Shown here in pieces: positions 31,821 through 43,868 of a stretch of 64,000 bases of DNA. Position 1 is the first letter of the stretch. The number at the start of each line of letters is the position of its first letter. Made by a program: the position numbers and the translations under genes. The DNA is taken from NCBI RefSeq assembly GCF_036669915.1, contig NC_089321.1, positions 13,269,292 through 13,333,291 of the forward strand. The letters run 5' to 3'. The notes below the pieces were generated by a model. The model ran no database searches. It saw nothing but the letters and a program-made list of their open reading frames with translations, and was not told the DNA's origin. This stretch comes from Pocillopora verrucosa (lineage: Eukaryota; Cnidaria; Anthozoa; Scleractinia; Pocilloporidae).

Positions 31821-34012
31821 CCGATTCGTTGAAATTCCAGTACTTTTCTGTACGTCTTCGAATGAGAACCAATATTCAAACTGGTTGACCCGAATCCTGC
31901 AATCCCCAAGAAGGCTGCGTCCTGGTCTGTCACAATATTGACGCTGTCTCAAATCAGATTCTGACAAGAAGTGTAGACACTCACATCCATACACGTCATG
32001 AGCGCGACATTTGATAGAGCCTGCTTGAGAACATACTGGGCAGCAGACACACATATCGTAATTCACGTACTTGAGCCAGTGGAACTCTTTGCGCATGCAT
32101 TCCATTACCAATCTCAATTTCCAGTGAATAGTACGGCCTAGAGTTTGGTCATAGTTTTCATAAGAAGACTTTGCTACTGTCTCGTTGTCGATGTCTCCAC
32201 TGTAAACGACGATTTCGATCGACGAGGAATGGCACCAAAAAATCAAGGACACACCTTGGCCTGGAAGAATATAAAACACGGCAAAATTATGAAACAACTG
32301 TGGTCTCACTTCGCTCTTCCATTCTTCTTTGCACCATTGGAGGAAAAGAAGGATAAGTCGGGAGAAGAGACCAGGGGGCACTCGACCTGACGCGAATGTG
32401 ATAAAAAGTGATGGCATTTTTGCGGAGGCGAGAAGCCTCAGGACATCCTTCGTTGGGGGTGACATCAACATGGATGGCACAAGATATTGCTTGTTAGAAT
32501 CAGCGGACGGCCAAGAACAAAGAAGACTCAATCTTTCCAAGATTGCAATGAGGCTGTCGCGGGATTCTTGGTTGTCAAACAAGTCTCTCCATGCATGGTC
32601 GATAAGCCTTTCATCTAAGACCCCTGTGTCTTCAAGCTTTAACCACATGGACTCTACTTGTTTTTCAGAGTGTTCATACCGCTTGACAGTGATAATCTTC
32701 TTGAGAACGTCGACAAGCCACTGGGGATCTAAGATCACCATCCTCTCCAGCTCTGGGGAGCCACTGAAATGAACAACAATTCTCTGATCATGCAGGAAAT
32801 TCAACAAGGTCGAGAATTCTGCCTCGTTATGAATGATGCATTCGTCAAATGCAATGCACCTGGCTTCATTCAGCGGTATCCACTTGTCATGCTCCATACG
32901 GATGTGAAGCAAGTTTTCATACTTCAACCACCTCAATGGTATTTTTGTTTTCATCAGTGGGAACTCCTTTGCTACAGCAAGTACTTTCTCTCTCAGGCGC
33001 ACGACCTCTAGGCACTCGTGGTCACCTCCTGATTTGGTATTATCCACGGCGAAAACGTCCTTGAAAAGGTGCTCCCTGTATGCTTTGCTTCGTAAAAACC
33101 CATATATTTCAAGCGCTTGATCTCTAGCCTTAGTCCTGTAGAAGGGCTTGTCGGCATGGGTGCAAACCAAAAACACTGGGGGAAGTCTTCCGGGTAAATT
33201 TTCTTGACCATTTGTGGCTGAATCTGAGCAGCTGGATTGGGGGCTAGCCAGTGAAAAAATTGATGACATCCAAAAGTCAAGGAAGTCAAGGTTTGTTTTG
33301 TTGCTATGAGAGTCTACGACATTACTGTACAATCCTTTCTTCACAGGTGGAGTTGCCTTCTCTTCAGGATTATGGCTCAGATTGGCTACCAAAAGATAGA
33401 TAGCATTTTCAATCAGGAAAATTGGATGGGTGTCGTAGTAGACTGATTGCCCAGCAAAGTCCCACAAGATTGAATAGACATCATTAGTGTCGGAAACATC
33501 TCTCTCCCTCTGGAGCAGTTTGGTTAGCTCATGAAGTACTTCTTCAGGTATTTCTGGCATGTGTAGGGGACTGTCATCGTTTCCATTTGGCTGACTCGAA
33601 GTAGATGATGCCGTATCTCTGCTGGTTTTTTCGGTATCGAGATGAGTGGCGTTTTTACTTTGTTGTGGAACATCCTGTGAACTCAAATTTTCTCGCCTTA
33701 ACCGTTCAAGAATCAACTTAGCTGCCGCAAGGTTTTCAAAGGAGATACTTGATTCAGGACCCGCATCTTCAATTTTTTTCCCGGTCTTCCAAATTTCTTT
33801 AGAGACTTTGAAATATCCAGTATCTGCCTGAATTCCATCCGTACTTTCTTCAAATTTGTTGAAAAGCTCTCCTTTTAAAGATCTCTTTAGACTAGTTTTT
33901 CCTGTTCGCTCTTGTCCGACCAAGATTACTGGTATTCTGTTTACAGATGCCTCTCCGTCTTTGAGGGCGTCGTTATAGGCCTTAGCCGCCACAGGACCTC
34001 TAGCATGAATTT
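31821..34012 (-). CDS. ROCO gene, ROC-COR exon
   Basis: A single 2,192-nt exon from acceptor CCCTTTAG| (34,013) to donor CGG|GTAAGT (31,820). It opens IHARGPVAAKAYNDALKDG, then the ROC GTPase: P-loop GQERTGKTSL, switch II WDFAGQ, and CTHADK in the place of the base-specificity motif. The COR region follows (PLRWLKYENLLH, ILDPQWLVDVLKKII, RLSLLCSWP, MPSLFITFASGRVPPGLF), ending with a Cys-rich stretch (CVCCPVCSQAGSIKCRAHD). ROCO proteins are GTP-regulated dimers in signalling and cell-death pathways; DAPK1 and MFHAS1 are relatives. No kinase domain is seen. The first in-frame ATG is missing at the 5' end, so at least one exon lies upstream, joining in phase 1. Confidence 0.85.
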
Positions 34013-34660
34013 CTAAAGGGACTAGGGGTGTGAATTGGACGACATGTTAGCAGCGATGGGATCAGAGCAGGCAATCCCGCTCAGATAGCCAATCAGAGCA
34101 CAGAATTCGCTTCATACTGACTACGGGCGCTTCCAGTATATAATTAAAAATGAGTTCATCTTTCAGTCAGATTCAACATAAGTTAAGAAACGACCCGATT
34201 GCACTGACAATTCGATTTAATCAGTTTCAGTATTATTTCCAGTGACTTTTATCGGGTAACGTTTTTCACCGTAAATACCTGGTTGGATCACACAGCCGTT
34301 AAAGCCTAATCGTTAAAGCCTAATTGCTTAAGTTCTGTCTGTGGAGGGTATTACAGAGATACACACTCCGCAACTGGAGAACGATTCAGGTTCATCTCTA
34401 AGCATTGAGCTGCGTTATATCATTGTTTTCGTTTTTGTTTTTTGCTGTGGCCATTGTTACAAATTTATAGTACGATGCTTAAATTAGTTTAAGTCAATAG
34501 AATGTTCCATGATAAACTAAAGAAAATTAACTTTAATGTATCATCGATTGCATTTGCTATTATCAAACATACCTACACATCCAATGTGTACTACATAGAG
34601 TGAATATTGAAACACTGTCCAAATAAAACTTACTAAGGTTAATCATCATAGGCAACATAT
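34013..34660. repeat. Intron sequence shared with the 37.4, 45.3 and 60-64 kb modules
   Basis: Words such as ctacgggcgcttcca, gtataattaaaaatgag, taagaaacgac, gggtaacgtttt and ctggttggatcacac recur near 37,400-37,560, 45,340-45,490, 60,590-60,760 and through the array to 63,860. The intron next to the ROC-COR exon is thus the same sequence as the introns of the upstream exon modules. Confidence 0.75.
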
Positions 34661-34667
34661 AACTTAC

Positions 34668-34691
34668 CTTCCTTCCTCCTCCGCATCTCCT
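34668..34691 (-). CDS. Micro-exon, 24 nt (type 1)
   Basis: TTTTAG| acceptor and GAAG|GTAAGTT donor. In phase 1 it codes EEMRRRKE. Near-copy at 38,140-38,163. Phase 1 in and out fits the phase needed by the ROC-COR exon. Confidence 0.5.
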
Positions 34692-35094
34692 CTAAAATGC
34701 AAAGAAAATTACTGATAAATGCAAGACTGATTTACTTAAAAACAAAAGTATTTTCCAAACTCTAAGTGCGTATTCGATACATAAACAAAAGATAACTGAA
34801 ACAAATACAAGGGTTATTTATCGCAGAAATGTCTGATAAAGCAACAGCTTTATCTTCGCTGCAACAACAAAGCTGAAAATGTTCAAGGTAAACGGAAATC
34901 CGGGACCAAACCTAGCTCACATGGACACACAGCGAAACAGTGATTTATATATACATTGACAGGTCTTATATTAGAAACCAGGCAAGTGGACGATTCAATT
35001 GACACCTTGCGCAACTGCATTTCTCCCTTATTCCAAGCTTTCACCGATCTACGGTATCGTTAGGAAATGGAAAGAAAAATAGAAAATTATTTAC

Positions 35095-35116
35095 GTTCCT
35101 GAATGGTGCCAAAGAT
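35095..35116 (-). CDS. Possible 22-nt micro-exon
   Basis: TTTCGCAG| acceptor and GAAC|GTAAAT donor, coding IFGTIQE in one frame. The diverged copies near 38,565 and 51,100 have lost a splice site, and 22 nt does not preserve phase. It is less credible than the 21/24-nt set. Confidence 0.25.
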
Positions 35117-35309
35117 CTGCGAAAGCATGGAATATAAAAAAAGAAATACAGTAACTCAAGGCCAATTGAACACTTATGCTAAGATACTTAAATTAGTTTA
35201 ACACAATAGAAAATTAGGTAATTGTGTTGTGATTGAAAAGAACATCGACCAAAAGCTTGCAAATAGAATTAGTTACCAAATATGATACAAAGGATACTTA
35301 AAAGGAAAG

Positions 35310-36070
35310 TTCGGTAGGGGGGTCCAAATTTGCGAAGTGGGATCCATATCCGCTAACAAATTTGGACTGGGGAGGGGTCCAAATCCGCGGGGCGTCCAAA
35401 TCTGCGGTGACTCCGGCACGACTTCAACATTCCGGCATGACATAAATTTTCTGGCACGATTTTAATTTTCTGGCGCGACTTTGTCTGGCACGACTCTTTC
35501 ATGGCACGACATTTAACTTTTTCCATCGAAAGACTCAACACAAGAATCAACGCATCAGGTCATCATCACCGCCGGCCGATCGCAGTGTACTTGTTCTAGC
35601 TAACACTGTTTGGTAAGAACTATGAATAAATTTGCAACTTTCCAAGCTAAATTGGATAAGTTTCTACATAAAATAAGTTTCCTCCATCAAATTATGCGCA
35701 ATGTGCTTGTCTTGCACTCAGTTGCTAGAATATAAATCAGTTTACAATTGAGGATAAAATATTTGCGAGGACTTAAGTTAGACTGGTTCTCTGTATCGCC
35801 AATGTACTGAGAAGAATTAAATTCAGACGTGGCCAACGCACTCGTCAACATCTGCATGATTGGCTCATTTTCTTGTTTAAACCTGTTCCTACTGACTAGA
35901 ATAATCGCTTTGACTTCGTTTCATTTTGAACCGTCACAAAACTGCTTTACTTATGGCCTTGCGTGTTGACACAAAACAATTTGATTGTTATCATTTCACC
36001 AAAGCCTATTCCCCATAAAATTGGACAAGACGACATTCAATCCTAAGGTAAACATTTGTAGGTACTGTTA
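35310..36070. repeat. Repeat block with ~20-bp minisatellite, paired with 51.96-52.38 kb
   Basis: 35,405-35,515 holds about five units of the type ctggcacgac-ttaattttc. Before it, gtccaaat and ccgctaac words match 52,285-52,375, and 35,820-36,070 matches 51,985-52,250 closely (ctcgtcaacatctgcatgat). Confidence 0.6.
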
Positions 36071-36078
36071 GATAACAG

Positions 36079-37330
36079 AACAGAACCAGAAAAAGTCGTG
36101 CCGAAATGTTAAGAACAAGTCTCTGTAAGAATCAAACATCTTGGGAAAGAAAATTTTCAAGCCCCCTTCAAATTTTGCATACGGTTAGGCACTCAGGAGG
36201 GGTGCACAAAAATTCTCCTTTGAAAAATGTAGCACTCTTGTTGCCATGGTAACAACGGCTGCTTCTTCGAGGCCTGGGGCCTTATTTTCATACAAAAACG
36301 TCGCAAAAAAAGAATGAAATGTTTATTTCTCTATCTAAAGCTAAATACAACATTACAAATTGGCACTTCTACCATAAATAGTGACATCAGTCGTCTTCAC
36401 ATTCAATTTTCCCTGGGAGTGAATGTGAACACACCAATAGATTATTTATCTCGGTACAGTTTCGGTCATTTTTGTTGAAGGGTAAAAGAGGGGAAACGTT
36501 TATCTGAATTTCTCCAAAAGTACACCGATTCTGGAACTGAAACTACCCACCTAGCTGGTTATAATATTCTAGTTTTTGAATACGTAAACATCTCTGCGGT
36601 CCTGCCTCTACTTTTTATTGGGGCAATTCGCGAAAAAAGCTCAAAATCAGATATTGCATAATTTGTTTACATTAAATGTTCTCAACAACAACAAATGTTT
36701 CAGAAAAATGAGACATGAAAGGCTTTGAAAGAATGTTATCTTATAAGCAATGTCGCGAAGAGGAATCTGGCCTCTGGTTGTCATCTTTAAAAAAAATTGA
36801 TCAACCTTCATGGAGGACTACCTGACGTAACTACAAACACATACCTCAAATCGTGTGCATATCATCCAGATTCCGAGTGCTGCGCCTTTTTTTCACGGGA
36901 ATTTGAGCGATCCGAAGCCCTCTGAAGATAACACTGTTATACTTGTATGTCATTTAAAACATGTTGAAGTCGGCTGATCTACACGAAACTATCCTCACAC
37001 CGGTCATTTGTCATAAACATGTAGGTTATCACGATAGCGTGACGGTGTATTTCTCCATGAGGTTTTCCATCGGTCACCCCAAAGAAGACGAGAAATGGAC
37101 ATTTTTCGATAAATTAGCAGGTTTGAGGCCCCAAAATGAGGCCCCAGACCTCAAACAAGCAGCCATTGTTACCATGGCAACAAGAGTGTTGCAACCTTTA
37201 AAAAGGGCATTTTTGTGCATCCCCCCTGAGTGCCTAACTGCATGCAAAATTTGAAGGGGGGTTGAAAATTTGGATTTCCCAAGATGTTTGATTCAAAGAC
37301 TTGTTCTTAAAGTCGTGCCGAAATTTCTCA
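36079..37330. mobile_element. Long-TIR element, copy 1
   Basis: Left end 36,079-36,300 and right end 37,118-37,330 are inverted repeats of about 200 bp (shared: cttaagaacaagtct, gccatggtaacaa, ggcctggggcc and complements). The 800-bp interior has small open pieces (MLKSADLHETILTPVICHKH at 36,961) but no transposase I recognise, so it is non-autonomous or carries a captured fragment. Both ends contain gtcgtgccgaaat. Confidence 0.65.
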
Positions 37331-37858
37331 GTCGTCCAGGGTAGTTGAAGCCGTGCAGGAAAGTTGAATTCGTGCATGAAATTGGTTTACTTTTAAGTCA
37401 GATTTTGCTGAGGTTAAGAAACAACCTGATTGCGCTAACAATACTATTTGATCAGTCTCAGAATTATTTCTCGTGACTGTTATCGGGTAACATTTGACCA
37501 TAAATAGCTGGTTGGATCACACAGATATGAGCCGTTAAAAAGGAACCAGTTTAGTTCTGTCTATGAAGGGTATTACAGAGATGCACACCCTGCAGCCGGG
37601 GAACGATTCAGCTTTATTTCTAAGCATTAAGCTGCGTTATTCCAATGTGTTTTCGTTGTGTTGTTGCCATATTTGTAAATTTATAATACGATGCTTACAT
37701 CAGTTTCAGTTAATATAATGTGCTACTATAAAATAAAGGAATTGAAATTCATTGTATTATTGAGTATATTTGCTATTATCAAACATGCATATCCAGTGCG
37801 TAGTGTATAGAGTGAATATTGAAACACGGTCAAAATAAATAGATAACGAATAAATTAC

Positions 37859-37879
37859 CTTCTCGCCTCTTCCTCCTCT
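37859..37879 (-). CDS. Micro-exon, 21 nt (type 2)
   Basis: TATTTTAG| acceptor and GAAG|GTAATTT donor. Phase 1 in and out; codes ERRKRRE, one heptad. Its copy in the second large duplicate is 45,807-45,827. Confidence 0.5.
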
Positions 37880-38139
37880 CTAAAATAAAAACAAAAGGAC
37901 TAATTACGATATGGTTTGTAAAATCATCCCAATCCCTCAATACAATTATGTAGAGAACCTACAGATCTGGTGGCTTAAGAGTGCATAATTTTTTCCAAGC
38001 ATTGACCCCCGCGAGGTGTTGCTATATTGCAAGACTAATTTACCTCATTAAAAAAAAATAGAGTATTATCCTAACTCCAACAGTGTATTTTAGCTTGTAA
38101 CTTACTAAGGTTAATCATCATAGGCAACATATAACTTAC

Positions 38140-38163
38140 CTTTCTTCCTCCTCCGCATCTCCT
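38140..38163 (-). CDS. Micro-exon, 24 nt (type 1)
   Basis: Nearly identical to 34,668-34,691, including the flanking introns. Codes EEMRRRKK in phase 1, with an AAAG|GTAAGTT donor. Confidence 0.5.
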
Positions 38164-38854
38164 CTAAAATGAAAAGAAAATTACTGATAAATGATAAATG
38201 CAAGACTGATTTACTTAAAAACAAAAGTATTTTCCAAACTCTAAGTGCGTATTCGATACATAAACAAAAGATAACAGAAACAAATGCAAGGGTTAGTTAT
38301 CGCAGAAATGTCTGATAAAGCAGCAGGTTCATCTTCCTTGCAACAACAAAACTAGAAAATGCTATGGTCAGTGGAAACCAGGGCCAATTACAGCTCAAAT
38401 GGACACACAGCGAAACAGTAATTTAAGTCTAAATTTTATAGGCCTTAGAAACCAGGCAAGCGGACGATTCGATTGAGGTATTGGGCAACTGTATTTCTCT
38501 TTTATTCTAAAGTTTCGCCGATCTACCGTATCGTCTGGGAATGTTAAGAAAATAGAAAATTGTTTGCATTCCTTAGCGATGCCGTAGATCTACGATAGCA
38601 TGAAATAAAAAAAAGAAATACAACAGCTCAAGGCCTGTTATACATTTATACTAAGATGCTTCAATCAGTCTAACACAATAGAATGTGCTCTAAGAAAATG
38701 AAGTAAAAAATAAGGAGAGTTTAATTAAGTATATTTGCCTTTATTAAAAATACATACACATTTAATATATCTAATATCTTCAAAGCGTGAATATTGAAAC
38801 ACTGTCAAAATAAAAGTAACTAAGATTCATTATCGTAGGTAGCTAATAAATTAC

Positions 38855-38875
38855 TTTCTCCCTTCTTCCACCGCT
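38855..38875 (-). CDS. Micro-exon, 21 nt, weak donor
   Basis: TCATTTTAG| acceptor and GAAA|GTAATTT donor. Codes ERWKKGE in phase 1. The intact frame and length suggest a real or recently real exon. Confidence 0.4.
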
Positions 38876-39379
38876 CTAAAATGAAAACAAAGTGACGAAT
38901 TACGATAAGGTTTACAAAGTCATCCCAATCCCTGAATTAAATGATTTAGAGAACCGACAGATCTGGTGGCTTAAGAATGCATATTTTTTCCCAAGCATTG
39001 ACCCCCGCAAGGTGTTGCTATAATGCGAGACTATTCTACTTAAAAAACAAAAATATTTTCCTTACTCCAAGTGTGTATTCGATACATAAATAAAAGCTAA
39101 CAGAAACAAGTACAAGGATTATTTATCATAGGAAATGTCTGATGAAGCAGCGCTGTTGTCGCTGTTGCTTTTCTTTAGGAGGTCGCTTGTTCACGAATTT
39201 CCTTTTTCTTCTGAATTCAGTCCAAAGAGCAAGCGAAATGCGAGCCTCGAATACCAAAACAAGAAAAAACAAAACTACTACAAAACAATCAAATTGCTGT
39301 TAACAGGCTAGTATTTGTTACTTATAATTTCTTTATGTCTTTCTCTTAGTATTTTTGTTTGTTTTCTGGCTTTTATACT

Positions 39380-40960
39380 TCGCCTACAGTGTGCAACTTG
39401 TAAAAATATATGGAAATTGAGAACTACAAAGATTTAGTAACACGGCCAACTACTTTTACTTTTTTTGCGACGCTGCCAGGCAAGAAAAATGAGGATTACT
39501 ACAAAGTAAGATATGAATCATCTCAGTCCCCTTTTGATTTTGATGAGAATATACTCGTGGATAAGTAAACCTCACTGATTAACAATGTTTAAAGAGGAGG
39601 GATTGTGGAAACGGCTTTTCGCTCTGATTGTGTCTCTCAAAGAATATAGGTTTACTCTGAATAAATTATGACATGTCTTGAAGTGAAGTGTTGCTGAATA
39701 TTCAAAGAAGAGCTATATTTTGTCGCACCGGCGACGAGAATCAAATTAACAACTAAGAATGCTCTCCGATACAGTACACCAAAATGTCCAATAAGAGTTT
39801 TTCCAATCAAAAGCTTTCACTTAGAAAACATCTAAAAGTCTCGAGTAAGAATTAAGGGTAACTTCGGCGCAAAAACTTGTCGACACATGCCTCACAAACC
39901 TTTCTTATTTTGCTTCAAAAACCTATATAAATAACCGTCAATAACTTTGAGGTACCGTTCCAAATTAAAATTGGTTGAAGACTTAGTGATGAAATGTTTA
40001 CATTTGGGAGAAACGAAACAAACTAGATCGATGTCCATTTTAAAGGTAACACGAGGCGACTGTTTCATCAGGGTTTCTAAACACGAGGAAACTGATGAAT
40101 GAACGCAGCAGGCCGAGTGCTTTTATTGTATTCGAGTGTTTAGAAACCCTGATGAAACACGAAGCCCGAGCTTATAAAATAGCTTCTACAAAGGGTCTGA
40201 TTTAGTAGCAATAACACAAAATTAAAGCAAACAAAGATCCTGCCTCTAGTTAGTTCTTGCTTTCTCTTGTTTCATCGAACTGTTAAAACATGAACAGATT
40301 TGCTAGTCAGTGTCATGAAAGATGTTTTTGTGATTTTTGCAGCAGCAGCTTTTTAATCAGAGGCAGCGTCACTGTGCATTGACTTCCTGTCTCAATTTTG
40401 AAAAGTGGAATGAAGCATCTACGCCGGAATAAGTCTTACCAGTTTCAACCACCAAAATGTAGCCAAAAGGAAGCTTCTGTGCTCGAACTTTCGAAGTCCA
40501 AAAGTACAGTACAAAGAGAGGTGGACTTTTAATGTTTTCCGAAATTGGCAAGCTTCGCGCAAAAAATATCATATCCTTTACTCCAGCCGGGGAGTGTGTT
40601 CAAATTGTGCAAAGTCTTGAAGAAAGGCTGAAGGACCTGCATAGCCTCTCCCTAAACTTCTGCCTTACAAAGTTCGTCCCAACAAACGAACGAGCATTTG
40701 TTTAAGTATTGCATTCCTTTTCTAATTGATTTCCAAACACATGTGTTTGGATATCCTAACACGTATTTTTGTATATATAAAATATTTATATGAACCTAAA
40801 CACAAGCTCTATTGCTATTTTTTAGCAGCATTTAGTTATTCATTTGCCGTTCACCGTTGTCGTATAAAACGCCATTCTCAACGTCACTATAAATTTAAAT
40901 ATGCAACGAAAATTGTAACGCTGGTTATAAAGATTGAGCTTTCAGAGGTTAAAGAAAATT
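39380..40960. repeat. Duplicated block A1 with inverted-repeat core and recombinase-like relic
   Basis: One of four related blocks (also 42,290, 46,240 and 48,120). A 23-bp inverted repeat (gtttcatcagggtttctaaa and complement) brackets 40,058-40,163. On the plus strand 40,430-40,705 holds broken frames like those at 47,358. Confidence 0.65.
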
Positions 40961-40999
40961 TGTGAAGAAGCTACTTGAATAAGAGAGCAACAACATCAA

Positions 41000-42280
41000 A
41001 CTCAGTTCAAATACAAAATCTTAGTCGTTCATTTGCCCTTGAAGGATTTTGTAGGCTCGTAGATTTAAAATAGTATAATTTATCGCACTCTCGCTGTTAT
41101 TTCTCCGGAAAAACCAAACTCGCCGCCATTAATGTTCGTTTTTTTATAAAGGGTTGGTGGTGCCTTACTCTAAACGTACATATAATGCAAAAATCCAAAT
41201 TTTCCTCTGCACGAGTATTTTCAGCGATATCGGTTTAGAAGTGATACGATTTTGCCTGAATTGTTGCATGAATTGTTGTTGAAGTCGAAGTTGTTGAACA
41301 GAATCAATGATAATCGGTAAAGGGCCAGCCTGCTAACATTTTGACTTGGCGAACGGGACTTAGAGCGTGATGCTCGATGATTTCGTAAAAGTATCTGACA
41401 TGTCTCTTAGCCGAGACGAAACGCCGCGTCATACCAGCCACGAATTTTTTGACAGTCGCGTTCAATGTGAAAATATCCTTCTGCTCTTCGAAATAAAAGA
41501 TAAATAAGGAAATAACAAGTATTTTATGTCAGTTCTGTTATTTCCGAAGTTATGACCTCTGAGGCAAACCAATTTTCCCCGCAATTGCTTCACGGCCCGC
41601 TCGCAGAAATATTTTTCTCACTTCTCTGACTAATTTATAGACCTTATTTGTCGGAGCTAGAGATCGGAACTAGATAACAAGCTGCTAACCTAGCTCCGTT
41701 TAGCCAGCCAGATGGTTACAAATTCAACAACAGTGCTCCTGTTTTTATTTACTGGATACATAGGCTCTATCTAAACAAACACACATATCCACCTAGCGGT
41801 GTACTTCATGTTGTGAATATTGAAACACTGCCAGAAGAAAATTACTAAACCGATGATAAACAACTTACTCAGGTTAGGTACGCAAAATCGTATCACTTCT
41901 AAACCGATATCACTGAAATATTCATGCAGAGGAAAACCTGGATTTTCGCATGATATGTACGTTTAGAGTAAGAACGAGCATTAATGGAACGAGTTTGTTT
42001 TTTTTTTTCCGGAATAAATAACAGGGAGAGTGCGATGATTTGCGAAAAAAAATTGCTGAGAAAGGAGGAATAAGATGAAAACGCATGTATCGTTGATAGA
42101 AGTTTTATCCGTTTAAACAAATATCCCAACAGATTAAAGACAACTCCTTAGCTTTAGCAATCCTTTACGGTGGCCAAGTTAACATCATCAACTTAGTTGA
42201 TAAAACCAAATTTTCTTGTAAAACCCACCGCCCATCCAGGTAGCACTTCTCAGTTCTCCAAGAAACCTCCCCCTATGATA
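41000..42280. other. No intact gene; link segment shared with 47.5-48.1 kb
   Basis: 41,650-42,250 matches 47,515-48,115. About 41,000-41,650 is extra here. Within it the minus strand at 41,330-41,490 is open for about 55 codons (for example FVAGMTRRFVSAKRHVRYFY), an unidentified possible exon. Confidence 0.4.
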
Positions 42281-42289
42281 CTTAGTTTA

Positions 42290-43820
42290 CAGTGTGCAAC
42301 TTGTTAGACTAAGTGGAAATTGAAAACTACAAAGATTTAGTAAAAGCGAATTGCTGACGCTTTTTCTTCAGACGCTGCAAGGCAAGCAAAATAAGGATTA
42401 CACTAAAGTAAGATATAAATCATCGCAGTTCCTTACTGATTTTGATGAGAATAAACTCGTGGATAAGAAAACCTCACTGAGTATTCATGTTTGAAAGAGG
42501 ATGGATCGTGGAAATAGCTTTTCGCTCTTGTTGGGTCTCTCGCAGAAATGATGGATTACTATGAATAAATCATGACATGTCTAGAAGTGAGGTATTGCTA
42601 AAAATTCGAAAAGGGCTAATTTTGTGGCGCCGGCGACCATAATCAAAGTAACAATTAAGAATGCTCACCGATATTGCACACCAAAAAAAACTTTGAAAGT
42701 CTTTCTTAAGAATTAAGGGTAACTTACGCGCAAAAAAATTTCAACACTTGCCTTGCAAACCTTTCTTATTTCCTTTAAAATCCTCTCTAAACAACCGTTG
42801 CAATTAAAATTGGTTGACGACTTAATGATGAAAAGTTCAGATGAATTTCGGTCGCATTTGGGAGAAACTGAGAACACTAAATCGATGTCGATTTTAATGG
42901 CTACGCATAACCTGATTTAGGGGAGGAAAAATGGACTGATATGATAACTGATAGCTTTCATTGACATCCTTTTTAAAGCAAAACTTCAGAAGATATGTGT
43001 CATAAACTCAGGCTTTGTGTTTCATCAGGGTTTCTAAACACGAGGAAACTGATGAAAGCGGCCGAGTGCTTTTATTGTATTCGAGTGTTTAGAAACCCTG
43101 ATGAAACACGAAGCTCGAGTTAATGAAATGGTTTCTCAAAAGGGTCTAATAAATTAGCAATAAACACAAAAGCAAAACAAAGATCATGCGTGTATTTAGT
43201 TTTTGCTTTCTCTTGGTTCATTAAACCGTTAAAACATGAACAGATTTGCAAGTCAGTGTTACGAAAGATGTTTTTTTGTGATTTTTGCAACTGGGGCTGT
43301 TTAATTAAAGGCAGTCTCACTTTGAAGTGGCCTCCTCTGCCGTAATTTTGAAAAGTGGAAGAAGCTACTACGCCGGGATAAGTCTTGCCAGATTCGATCA
43401 CCAAAAGTAGCCAAAAAACAAGTGTTTGTGCTCGAACTTTCAAAGTTCAAAAGTACAGGACAAAGAGAAGTGGGCTGTTGATGTTTTCCGAAATTGGCAA
43501 GCTATACGCGAAAAAAATCATACACTCTACGCCAGCCGGGGAGTGTGTTCAAAGTGTGTGAAAGTCTTGAAGAAAGGTTGGAGGGCCTGCATAGCCTTTC
43601 CCTAAACTTCAGCCTTACAAATTTCTTGCGATCAATCGAACGAGCATTTGTTTAAGTATTGCACTTCTTTACTAATTTCTTTCCAAACACACGTGTTTTT
43701 GGATATATAAAATATTTATATGAGCCTAAACACAATCCCTATTGTTATTTCGAACAGAATTTACTTATTCATTTGCCGTTCGCCGTTGTCGTATAAAACG
43801 CCATTTTCGACATCGACACA
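42290..43820. repeat. Duplicated block B1
   Basis: Second member of the four-block family. Its inverted repeat is at 43,018-43,110 and its recombinase-like relic at about 43,370-43,655. Confidence 0.6.
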
Positions 43821-43868
43821 AAACAATATTTGTTGGTACTGTTAGATAACAGAACAGAACCAGAAAAA

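Noticed and set aside
40058..40163. ctgatga ... gaaac words in the inverted repeat considered as hammerheads
   Set aside because: CTGATGA is followed directly by AACACGAA with no stem II, so the core cannot form.
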